Assembly (NCBI GenBank): GCA_037178855.1 | Contig: JASJZC010000007.1 | Coordinates: 6,882,001-6,946,000, forward strand | Reading direction: 5' to 3' | Length of the DNA: 64,000 nucleotides | Source of the DNA: Oscheius sp. JU75 | Lineage: Eukaryota > Nematoda > Chromadorea > Rhabditida > Rhabditidae | Shown: in pieces, positions 12,001 to 22,500 of the stretch | How positions within the stretch are numbered: the stretch's first letter is position 1 | Layout: the number at the start of each line of letters is the position of its first letter | The notes under the pieces: model-generated | Told to the model about the DNA's origin: nothing | The model's input: the letters and a program-made list of their open reading frames with translations, nothing else | Database searches by the model: none | Translations under genes and position numbers: made by a program

Positions 12001-15000
12001 ATTCTTCAGGTGGTTACATGGATATCAAGCTTGATTGACCGACTCTGCTGTGCAGCTCGACTTGACTCTTCTAAAGTTGACCGGCTTATTACAGACATCT
12101 CGGGATTTGTAGCTGTACATGTTGACAATTTGGACCAGGTCTACGCTGAAAGCAGGAAGATTGCACCTCCACCGAAGGTAGAATAAAAAAAACTCTCTTT
12201 CAGTTTTGACGTTTCTCTTTCAGACTACTCTACTCACTCCGGTCATGCTTACACCAAGCGAAAAAGTGTTATCTGGTCCATTAAGATGTGTTCTTCTCGT
12301 CAATGAAAAACTACAAACTGACAACCCGGAAAATGTAAGATATCCTCTACCGGCTGAAGGAGCTGTCTACCTGACAAACTACCGAGTCATCTTCAAGGGA
12401 CAGCCCATCAATCCATATCGTAAGTGTAATCTAACGACATACTTGAAATTTTGTTTAGTTAATGATGAAACCGTTGTGCGGTCCATGCCCGTCATGTCTC
12501 TGGTAAAGGAAAAGAGCATCAGTGACCATCACTTGACAAACGACGGCTACATGGATCTGATACCGAGTAAGATTGCCAATGGACTCCATGATGCTATTCA
12601 AATCCGTTCTTCTTGCTATGTTCTTATGAACTTGGCTTTTGATGAAGATGTCACTCCGATGGAAGCCGAGGAGTTCATAAAAGCTGTTACTTCTCGAAGA
12701 TGGCCTGAAACGTTGCCACATACGTTGTTTGCTTATGCTCCAGTTGCTCACCTTCTGACTACCACTTTACCAGCCAATCAGAAGAGCAAAATCAGCACCA
12801 TCCGTGATTTGAAGAAAACTATCAGCAAACAGTTGCCCTTGAAAGGGACACTTTTGAAGCGGATGGACAGGCCGATGTCACCTCAAATGAAAGCCTTGAC
12901 CCAGCCAAGAATGAACAGCACAATTGCTAATGAAGCTGACTATCTTGACTTAGGTACCCATTAGAAAACGTAGTTCATACTGCTTTCAGGCGGTGAAACA
13001 TCTACGCTCACCCGAGAGATCCGTCACTATCTTCAGGACTATGAACGGCTACGTCTCAAGGCGGAGAACTCTCTCTTCCGACTCTCGTATGCCAATACCT
13101 ACTACGATGTTGTCAAGACGTAAGATTTAATTTTTATATTCAAAGAAAATGTTTCAGGTATCCCGCTTGCTTCATTGTTCCTTGCTCTTCGAGTGATGCA
13201 ACATTCACGAAAGTGTCAAAAGGTTTCAAAAATGGACGTCTCCCCGTGATCACTTGGATCTCCGAAAATGGAGCACTGCTTGTTCGTGGAGCTGGAATCG
13301 TCACTGGGAATGTTCTCAACAAGTTCAAAAGGTCCAACATATTGCATCAAAGCGATTCGTCCTCGACAAACATGGGGAGCCAGCTGACTGTCAACTCTCG
13401 AGAGACCGACATTCCTCAAAGCACGACCCATTCCAGCTCTGAACTCCAAGAGGCATATGTTTCTCGTTTAGCACAGGCTTCTCCGGCTAGTGGAAACACA
13501 ATGATGGGTGGATGGAACAGTCAAGCGTCGAGTCTGATATCTCTCGATAGTCTTCTGACTGGAGACGGTAATCTATTAACTTGTTTGATTCTGCAACACA
13601 TTTTCAGCCCATTCCCAGTATGGAAACACTCCCGATCTCGCCAGAAAAAGCACCGCAGGAGATTTGCGTTCAGTACCAACCTTCAGTCGAGCCAGCACAG
13701 GAAAAGCCGGGAACAAGACAAAGAATTACACTTCCATGCAATCCAAACTTCTGCATGCTGACAAGCAGATCAGTCAAAGGAATCTTCAAGCGATTCTGAG
13801 CAACATACACCGGAAGAATTTGTATGTTCTCGTGGACAAAGGACAGCAAAAGGTTAGGCATGCTAAAATAGGGTTAAAGGCGTCTTTGAGATAATGAAAG
13901 TGGACAAGTTCACGGCGGTTGTGCCAATCACCTATCCGAGCACAGGAGACATGAAGGTTGCCTTTAAGAAACATCTCCGGGCAACATTACCAGGCGATCT
14001 ATCAACAGAAAGTGTTACATTCTACAAGCAAATCGACGAATCTGGCTGGAGACTCATTGTAAACACTCCAACAGTTTTCAGTTGTAGAAAGGTTTAGATC
14101 TCTCAAATCTTGGGCCTCGCTACGTCTATCAGTTCTATCATCACAATATTCAACTCGTCTGTGGCGCTGTGTATTGAGGACGGCTATGATATTACCTGCG
14201 CCTTGATGTCTCTCGTGCAGGTCATGCAAGATTCCTATTATCGAACTATTGAGGGCTTTCAAGTGAGACTTGTACAAGTTTTTCTTGTTCAAGTTCAATA
14301 TTCAGACTTTGATCGAAAAAGAATGGCTCGCATTTGGATATCGCTTTTCACATAGAGCCAATCATACACTATCCTCTCAAAGTAGAGGAACCGCTCCGGT
14401 GTTTCTGATCTTTCTGGACTGTGTTCATCAGGTAAGAACGGAGACAAAGCAATTTTCAAAAGAAGTCTTAGATTCTTGACCAGTACAAAGATGCCTTCGA
14501 GTTTGACGACTACTATCTCAGATTTCTTGCCTATCACAGTCAATCTGGCTTCTTCCGGAATTTCATCTTCGACTCTGAATTAGAACGTGTGAAGATGGAA
14601 AAGTATGCTCCAGAGAGCTTCAATGGCTACAGCGACTGTATTTGGGCATACATAAAGGTAGCCGAAGAATGGAATTTCCTTTATTGCTTTTTTAGCACCA
14701 ATCCGAGGAGAGTAGCATATTCAATAATCTACAATACGTGAAAACAGTGATTTCGCTGGTTCCGGCGACATCGGTCTCTTCATTCGATCTCTGGACTTTC
14801 TTCTCGGAGGAAGACATTCTTCATGGCAGCTGTTACGATATTGAGATAGCACAAGCGGAACTGGCCGAGATGGAAGAACGGCGTTTCTCGAATGCGGATG
14901 GTCTAACGAAAGGCGAAGCAGCTGCAGAAACATTGGACGCAAGGAAATTCTCTACCGTCTTCAAAGCACCAAACAGATTGGCATATCTGGTTCAAGAAGC

Positions 15001-15951
15001 GGGCAAAGTAAATCCGGAAGAGAAAAAAACGATTGGATGGAAGACAGTCTGGGACTCAACTATCAAAGAAGAGCAGGAGATAGAAGAACAGGCTCCCGAA
15101 GGATCTGCGTCGCGTACATTCGAAAAAAATGTCGACTACTTGATGCAAAAGAAGAGCGGATTGAAACTAATTTTGCGTGGAGAATATGCACGAGTCTCAA
15201 AAACTCAAGCGGCACCTAAGGCTCACTCGTTTGAGCACTACTCGGCAACTGGAAGTCAGCCTCACGATTGCCATTTGTGCCATTTTGCTCTCTATGGGAA
15301 TGTTGTGAGAACAGGTGTGATCATGGTTATTTTTAAACCTAACACCAACGTTACAGGTCAACGATGCAAATGGTGCGGTATTGTTGCCCACGAGAAGTGT
15401 GTTCTGAATATTACATGGGCTTGTGGACTATCCACCGAACAACGAGAAAAGGATTTGCTGGAGGCTAAAGCTGTGAACGAGGAAGAGGCTGGAACTCTCA
15501 GGGCAGGAATCAGGCAAACCGGACACGATATCAGTAAGAATTGATTTTCTTCTCTTTTTAATTGTAAACTTGTTTAGGATTCTCAAAGACATTGACCGCT
15601 AGGAATGGGAAACCCATTGTCCTTCACCAAGGATATCTCAGAAAGAAGGGCAACACTTTTAAGATGTGGACACCCCGATGGTTCGTTCTGGAAGCAAATA
15701 CACATTTGCTAAGCTACTATGAAAACGAAACAGACTCTACGAGACGAGGATCTATAGACTTGTGCGAGCTTCAGAATGTTGAAGTCATTATCACTGGGAG
15801 CAAGGCTCTGCTTGAGGTAGGCCGTCAACACCTCCAGTCAAATTTTGCATTTTAGTTGAAAACGGCATCAAAGAACTTCTCTCTTCTTGCTGATGGAAAA
15901 GCGGAAGCTCTCACATGGAAGGATAAGATTGAACACGTTCTCCGTGAATAG
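9024..15951 (+). CDS. mtm-5: MTMR5/MTMR13 (SBF) homolog, DENN-domain myotubularin pseudophosphatase
   Basis: About 26 exons give close to 1,919 residues, near the 1,850-1,890 of vertebrate SBF1/2. In order: DENN (about 1-400, with [19 protein letters not shown] and the repeated F/E-rich core), SBF2 helical region (about 480-830), GRAM (about 840-980), myotubularin-like domain (about 1070-1500), a C1-type zinc finger (about 1705-1755, HSFEHY then CHLC, CKWC, H, C), and a PH domain (about 1810-1900, WTPRWFVLE). Where active myotubularins have CSDGWDRT this protein has [10 protein letters not shown], so the catalytic Cys and Arg are missing. SBF proteins act as Rab guanine-exchange factors and as partners that stabilise active MTMR2-type PI3P/PI(3,5)P2 phosphatases on endosomes. 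The start ATG follows an acceptor. The junction near 13853-13879 is out of frame by one base with canonical splice sites (see findings). No AATAAA is obvious after the stop. Confidence 0.92.
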
Positions 15952-16690
15952 TGATGAAATTTGAAGCCAGCGCTGGTCGCTTTAACGATGTAGTTAGGTT
16001 AACTTTGCAAGTTTGCGTGCTAATAATGTACAGGTATCTACAAGGACTTATATAGTAACTCAACCTATTGTATTGACTGTTATTTATTATGTTTCCTGAA
16101 AGCATTCTACGCGAAGGTCTAACATACGCATTTTATTGTGCCCTACAGGTTGCATTTATGTAGTCGTGGTAGTTTGTGTCCTATGAGCTTTTGTATATTT
16201 GTAGAAGGTTATGCTTTGTTATGCAGATATATTGAATTCGCATTTTGTCTATGGAATACGGAAAAAGTCTCCCTTTGTTTGCATGGGGTGGCGGATTCAG
16301 AAACGGAAGAATTTCCGCGCACAAAGTGCGAAAGCTAAATGTACAAACTTTTAGCTGCATCTCTTGATGTTTTTCCACGGTCTTGGAAGAAAGGTTCTCA
16401 TAGCGGAGACCAAGATAAATCACTGGGGGGAGAAAACGGTGGGCAGCGGCAGGGGTGAACCTGTAGAGAGCCTCAAAATCTGCCAGAGTGAGCGAAACTG
16501 AACTATCTTGCAAGTAACAGAATATCACCTTCAGAAGTAGCAGCAGTTCGCGCATATATCTGATTGAAGTCAAAGAATATCTTGTTGCGTGGTCGACTTC
16601 CGCCCGGTCCCGTCTCTTCACATACATGTTAGAAATACCTAGGTATGCTAAACCAAGACAAAAAAAGCCTATGCTGATTGTTTGCGGAGG
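15952..16690. other. Intergenic, no gene seen
   Basis: Downstream of mtm-5. A 178-codon open frame on the minus strand (16181-16717) runs into the inverted repeat at its start and shows no domain or splice support, so I leave it uncalled. Confidence 0.35.
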
Positions 16691-16870
16691 GGGGGTGTGC
16701 AAGCCTTTTTCCGACAACCGCGAACACAGCTGAATGGAAGTCTCTATGACCCATGTTGAAGCAATTGTAGTATGGTTTGTTGAGATGATAGAAAATGCGT
16801 AAAAAAACGGAATCCAAGGTCATAGAGACTTAGCTGTGTTCGCGGTTGTCAGAAAAAAGCTTGCACCCCT
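16691..16870. mobile_element. MITE-like inverted-repeat element, about 180 bp
   Basis: The segment 16691-16751 is repeated in reverse complement at 16819-16870. Both arms share the core GACAACCGCGAACACAGCT and the ends GGGGTG / CACCCC. The arms differ by a few bases and a short indel. The spacer is about 67 bp with no coding. This is the shape of a small non-autonomous DNA transposon (MITE). I cannot identify the parent family. Confidence 0.65.
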
Positions 16871-16970
16871 GTAGAAAAAGTTGAGCAGCCACTATACCCT
16901 GAGCGGAGTTCGATCGAAAAAAAAACCGTTTGATTTTGAAACGCACCATAGACGGGCTTTTATTACTGCA

Positions 16971-17008
16971 ATTTATCGTGATCTACCCTATTTATCGTGA
17001 TCTATCCC
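16971..17008. repeat. Short tandem repeat, two 19-bp units
   Basis: The unit ATTTATCGTGATCTACCCT is followed at once by a copy differing at one base. It sits in intergenic sequence just beyond the inverted-repeat element. Confidence 0.7.
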
Positions 17009-17937
17009 TCGATAATGCTTTTTTTTTTTGTCAGCCATGTTTCCCCTACAGAGCATCTTGTTGCTTTTGCTCATATATAGCAGAAACTATTACTATTAGT
17101 GATAAATCGGATAGAATTCTTGAAGAGAAAAGTACTTCAAACAACATGTTCCACACTCTAGCCACTTTCCAACGCAACGCGGCTCCAAGGGGCTCAGATG
17201 GAAACACTATTCGGACACTAATGTCTTCAGATGTCCTCTCTTTACGGAAAAGGCACTTCCGAGGATCTTTAAGTATGCCGAATGGACTTTCTCAGAAATC
17301 CAGATACAATGCTCTTTTCCAACAACACGCCGTTCGTGTTCAATTCGGAAGAAGACATAAATCGTTTCAAGCTGAGACTTATTTCTTAGTGTTACAAGTC
17401 GGGAATCGGGTCATACTGGCTTGGATTGAGTAACTGTTTCGGTTCAGTACAGCTTCTTGTTGTGGACCAAACTAATTCGTCCTAGACAGACAGCAAAGCA
17501 TCTAGAATATCTTTCGAAGATTTGCACAGGGGCTACTTGCCTGCATGCCGCAGTGCCAGCACGCTCGCCTTTCGTTTGTATGGCTCCGCTTCGAACCCGC
17601 GCCGAGATTACACACGGACGGATACGGCTCTTCTTTAATAGAATGAATGAACACCTCTCCAAAGTTTATTGCAACTTCCAAGACCTTTATTTTGTCAGTG
17701 TTTGCGGGTGCATTGTGCCAAGCATACACTATGAACAAGTTTGAGAAAAAGATCATAAGAGAATTTATACAGTGAAAAGCGTAGGAGATCGGTTTTACCA
17801 GACAAGCAGTCGCTCGACTCGTATTCGAAAGATATGACAATGGCAATCTAACCAAAATGCAGACTATAGGTTATGGAGAAGACTAAACTTAATCGTCTTG
17901 CAGACCCATTGGCTCCAGCGGCGATGTAGACAATCGG
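17009..17937. other. Unresolved region and likely 3' UTR of the DMSR gene
   Basis: On the minus strand AATAAA motifs at about 17689-17694 and 17665-17670 follow the receptor stop codon, so at least 17660-17937 is probably its 3' UTR. On the plus strand an open frame from about 17088 to 17400 follows an acceptor (ATAGCAG) and encodes a basic, Ser/Arg-rich stretch that could be an exon of an unknown gene, but I find no partner exons. Confidence 0.3.
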
Positions 17938-19568
17938 CTACGTTCGAAAGACTGGAACTGAAGGGTCAAGCACATTATTCACCTTACTCACTTTTCGAGG
18001 TCGACTTGGTCGCCGCAGCTTGTGAATATCTATCAACTGGATGGAAAACCTCGGTCGCCACGATGCTGCAGTGGTGTCGGTGTGTGGTGAGGCTATGTAT
18101 AGAGTCTTCTTTGAAAACAGTTGACGAAACTGAATACGCCATAATGTCTCAATGGCACTCTTCAAGTACCTGTAGTTTGAACGAAGAACTCATTCCGAAA
18201 TAGATGGCAAAGTTCAGAGGATATGTCAGAATTATCAGGAAGTTTCTGCCAAGCATTTGGTTCTGATAAGTTCTTTTTTACCTTATTATGAGAAGGTTGT
18301 TGACAATTAGATACATATACGGATGCTGGAATTTGTAAAAGACTACAATCAGATGGGTAATGAAGATAAGAGCCACGGGGATCTCAATAATAAGGAAGAT
18401 GGCAATTACAACTACGAGCATCCGCGTAGTTGCATGCATTAGCCGATTCGAGGATAAACATCCGCTCGTCTGAACTCCCAACAAATGAATTTTTCAGATT
18501 AACAGCTCACGTTCTTCCGGCAAGGCATCTGATGCACACTTCTTTTTCTGTCAGCCCTCTCTACTGTTTTGAACAGTCCAGCCGTGAAGATGATGAGCAA
18601 CACGCAGGGTAGAATATGTACAAACACTGCCTTTGACACAAGAAGACCAGCCCTCCATGCGTTCACTCCAATTTTCTAAAAACAACGTAGCGAGATCAAG
18701 AAAAAGTGCTACTTCTTCCACAAGGTCGATGTCTTTTCTGTAGCAGAACCGCATGTGTTCTATTGGGATTAAGACGCTGTACTCTGTTAACATTGGCGGC
18801 ATCTCACTGAAATGTTTGTAAAATGAAAGTAAATGGGCATTAAACCTCAAAAAGGCTGCTAGACAGATGTAGATGATGATGTGTTTTGTTCTTTCAGGAG
18901 TACAGAACCTACAAATGTGTTTTGTAACGTAGGATTACAAAAGTTGTACCTGACTACAAGCGAAGGCATACAAACATAGATGTAGCGTTGAATGGCCAAA
19001 TATACGGTTAGCCAAATTGCAGCGGTATGGAAGCTGAAACAATACAAAATTACCTGATGATATATCAGACTGACACTGTAGGAAGATGAACGGCGAAGTA
19101 GGGATGTATCGTGCACCACAGAGGTGACAGTCCTATGGAAATGTCCTCCAGATAGCCTCCGAACGTGTAGTAGTACAAAAACCACGGACTCGATGAAAGA
19201 CCTAGTACAAGGATGTTTAGCTATTGTTGTTCTTTAGTCGTACCCGTCATTAACTCCGTTATGGCCATTGAAAGAAGGATAGCATTTGTGGGAGTCCGAA
19301 GATTCTTATTGGAGAGCACAGCCACGACGAAAGAGTTTGTAAAGAGCGTAATTAGAATGATTACCGGTGCTGCGAAGCCGTATAAGGGTCTGGCTAGCCA
19401 CGGAGGCTGATTCTATAACGGAAAATTATGCAAAAAAAAAACTTCAAAATCACATACGCCAGAAATGTTGACTTGATGGAGTAGGGAAGGATCGACCGTG
19501 CTCAGATACTTCTCTCCTGTGGGCCTGTCAAAGTTTCCGACTCCGAGAAGATTGAGAAAGTCGAGCAT
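17938..19568 (-). CDS. DMSR-type FMRFamide/myosuppressin receptor (7TM GPCR)
   Basis: Ten exons on the minus strand (19568-19458, 19412-19244, 19201-19075, 19033-18950, 18908-18846, 18806-18713, 18675-18511, 18469-18282, 18245-18170, 18129-17938) give 422 residues with seven hydrophobic helices. The N-terminus has one glycosylation site (NIS). TM1-TM2 carries NSFVVAVLS and LRTPTNAILLSMAITELMTG. The first extracellular loop and TM3 (WFLYYYTFGGY, then FHTAAIWLTVYLAIQRYIYV) match the nematode DMSR/SRW group closely. TM6 has TTRMLVVVIAIFLIIEIPVA and TM7 has YPLNFAIY. The ERY/DRY motif is QRY. In C. elegans these receptors respond to FMRFamide-like peptides through Gi/o. Dozens of close paralogs exist, so I do not give a number. 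The gene may be trans-spliced, since CTCAG precedes the ATG by 8 bases. The upstream 6 kb has no gene and may hold its regulatory sequence. Confidence 0.88.
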
Positions 19569-22500
19569 TATTTGAAAACTGAGACAAAGAGCATAGCTGA
19601 ATCCTCTGAAAAGTCGTGTTTAGCTTGTTGGTCCGATGGACAAAGGCGGTGAGTGACTAGATGGCAGCCAATTACCGAATAAACAAGGTGCATGGAGGCG
19701 CTTTTCAAAAAAAGAGATTGTAAACAGCAATATTTGAAAAATAGCCACGTGATTAAAAATGAATGATCAGCCATGTCGAATAGGCAGAAGTCAGCAACAA
19801 TATGGCAGTGATCAACAAGCATGAGAACAATGGATGCGTGAGAGAGAGGGAGTGGAGGTCTATGCGCTTTCGCTTCTGGGAGCGAGAGTTCTTCCAAACA
19901 TCATGTGAAAGAAAGAAGAGACTGAAGCAAAACAACTGCAACACTGGACATGACGAGATCAGACAATAATTACAAAATTGCATTCTCCTAGTCAGTTCGA
20001 TTCTATTACAAATGTCAACAAAGCAGTTGAATCCCTCCTGATAGCCAAAAAACAGAAATCAGCAGAGTTGCAGGCTGTTTGAGGGGGAGTCGTAAAAAGA
20101 ATGTGGGAAAAACGAACAGAATTGTTGCGACGTCGTACAAGGAACGGAACCGAGTGACGTGATTAAGTCAAGACACAATTCTATAGAAGGTTTCTCTTTT
20201 TCAACGCGTTTACGGAATTGTTGCTAGGTCACACGTTAACCAGGTAAGGCTCATTGCAATCAATGGATGTTGCGAATAGAGCTTAAATTAGAAATTGAAA
20301 CTGTGAGAAGGAAGTGTCTTGCAACCTCCGAGGAGGAGCGCATCTGTGGTGAGATTCCTTCATTATGGAGTTTTATGTAGGCGAGCTTCCCTCTGTCCCG
20401 ACAGAGAGGCATAGATTGGCTCAATCGGCAGCTTTCATGGCTGCCCAATTGCATGTACAGAGCCAAAAATGAACAGACGCGTTCAAGAAAAAAGTAAACG
20501 TCTAGTGCACACATATGTCGCATAAAGAATATTAACAAGAGGTGTGAAAAAATTCACCTGCTTTGCTTAAAAGAAGAAACATTTCAAGTTCGGAGTGCTA
20601 AAGTTAGAAAGTGTTACTCAGGCAGGTGAGAGTGAGTAATATCAGGGAAGTTCGTACTTATTCGCGTGTCGATTTCCGTGGAGCAGGTTCTTAATTAGCG
20701 AGAATACGATCATATTGTTTTTGCGTTCTCGGAAATAGGAGTCATCGGCGGTGCGACGGACAACCCATAGCTTTTTCGGGTCAAAAGTAGTCTTAAAACG
20801 GCTTAAGACTGTCACAAACACGTAAAGGGCTAGCGTCTCGTTTCGCAAACAATAACGAGAGGAGATTTTCGACGAACAGCTCTACCGGATAGACATTAGG
20901 GACTTTTCATTTAGCCGGGACAATAAACTCTTTGAAGCAGGGTGGTAAATGACCTCATCTATCGCATCCACGCAAAAAAAATGTCTTCATCAAACAGGGC
21001 TCTCCGGGAATACCGTCTACAATAAACGACCAAAAAATAGAGACGCGGAGGTCTATTGAGAACACTGTTTTACTGGGGTAGGTCAAAGCACATTCCTACT
21101 GTTCAAGTTGGTGGTTGTGCTTAAACTCCGACAGCGAAATCAAGGAATTCAACATGTGCACTCGATTCTTTGAGAGTTTGCTGAACGTTTAAAATACACT
21201 TTGGTATCAGATTCTGCTTGCCTTCAAGGTAGGCGGATCTAGGGGAAAAACAGATCTTTCTCATTATAAGATAAACGTGCCGTGCTGTTTTCGGGTCTTC
21301 AGCTAGCTAGATGACTGTAGCACAACAATGTATGAAGTTCTAGATAGAGTTTAACGTTGAAGACGAAGTTGGTACAAGATCCATAGTATTTCTATAATCC
21401 GGGGTAGGCGTGAGTTCGGGACGGTAAAACACCCTGTTTGTCACATGAATTGTTTTTGGCTTCAGTAAAAGCACATCCACCGGAAGCGAAGCAGTCGAAA
21501 ACCGACCTAGAAGTACAGACGTCGAAGTCTGGTTTCCTAATGCAATCAAAAAATCGAAATTAAAACATTTCATGTATCTGGAACAAGCTTCAAATTTGAA
21601 CTCAATGTCGTCAGTGTTTACCGCAGTTGGGCAGACCCTAAGTACATTCTAAAAATATGATGGCTATGTAGATGTAATTACGGGCTTCCAATTAGACAGC
21701 CTGAAATCCTTATAGAAAAGAACACACATGTTTTTGAAAGCATTTTGTGTGTGCTGGATTGGACCAAAATGCAATGATTTTTCACTCACTTGCTTTACTC
21801 TAATGCTTTTTGGGACATTGTGATGCTGTGGCGTAGGTGAGGGCTACGAAGTAAAAACAATTCTTTCATAATTTCCGGATAGGAATTGGCTGGGAAGTGA
21901 AAGTAGGAAGTTGTGTCTAGAGTAGCAAAAAGAGAGAGTGGGCAGTTTTGCAAGGCTGGCGAATTACGGCGATAGTTCGCAAAGAGTCATTCAGATGAGA
22001 GATAAACAGCCTATCGTGAGAAAGTAGGTGCAAAACAAAGAATTTCTCAGAAGGAGATTTTGATCTTGATAAAGAGCAGAGAAAACAGCAAAGAAGGTAA
22101 AGGGAGTGAGAAAGGGTCGACCAAAGAGAGAAAAAAGAGGAAAGGGATCATGATTACGTCCAATCAAGACGGAACTTGTAGACGTTTCTGATAATTTGTT
22201 ATGCTCAGTTCCCATATACACCAGAACAAGCATTTCGTTCTCAAGGATTCATCTTTTAAGAGAAACGTGCAAGTGCTGTTGCAGTTGTTTCGTTTCGAGC
22301 AATTGAAGGCCGGAAAAGTGTCATCCACGAGAATCATGTGCTGCAAGTTGACGCTCTAGTAATGGCGCAGTTCTTAATGAAGCTAGTTCGCTCCGAATGC
22401 CAACTCAGACTCGGACACACGTAGGACATTCTCGCTAGAAGAGTCCGCGCTGATTATGATCGCTGGCGGAGCAGTCACAACAGAAAGTGGATTGTACCCT

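Noticed and set aside
16181..16717. 178-codon minus-strand open frame
   Set aside because: It starts inside the inverted-repeat element, has no domain and no splice support.
17577..17605. Minus-strand GGGTTCGAAGC resembling a tRNA B box
   Set aside because: The bases on either side do not pair into a T stem and there is no A box or acceptor stem.
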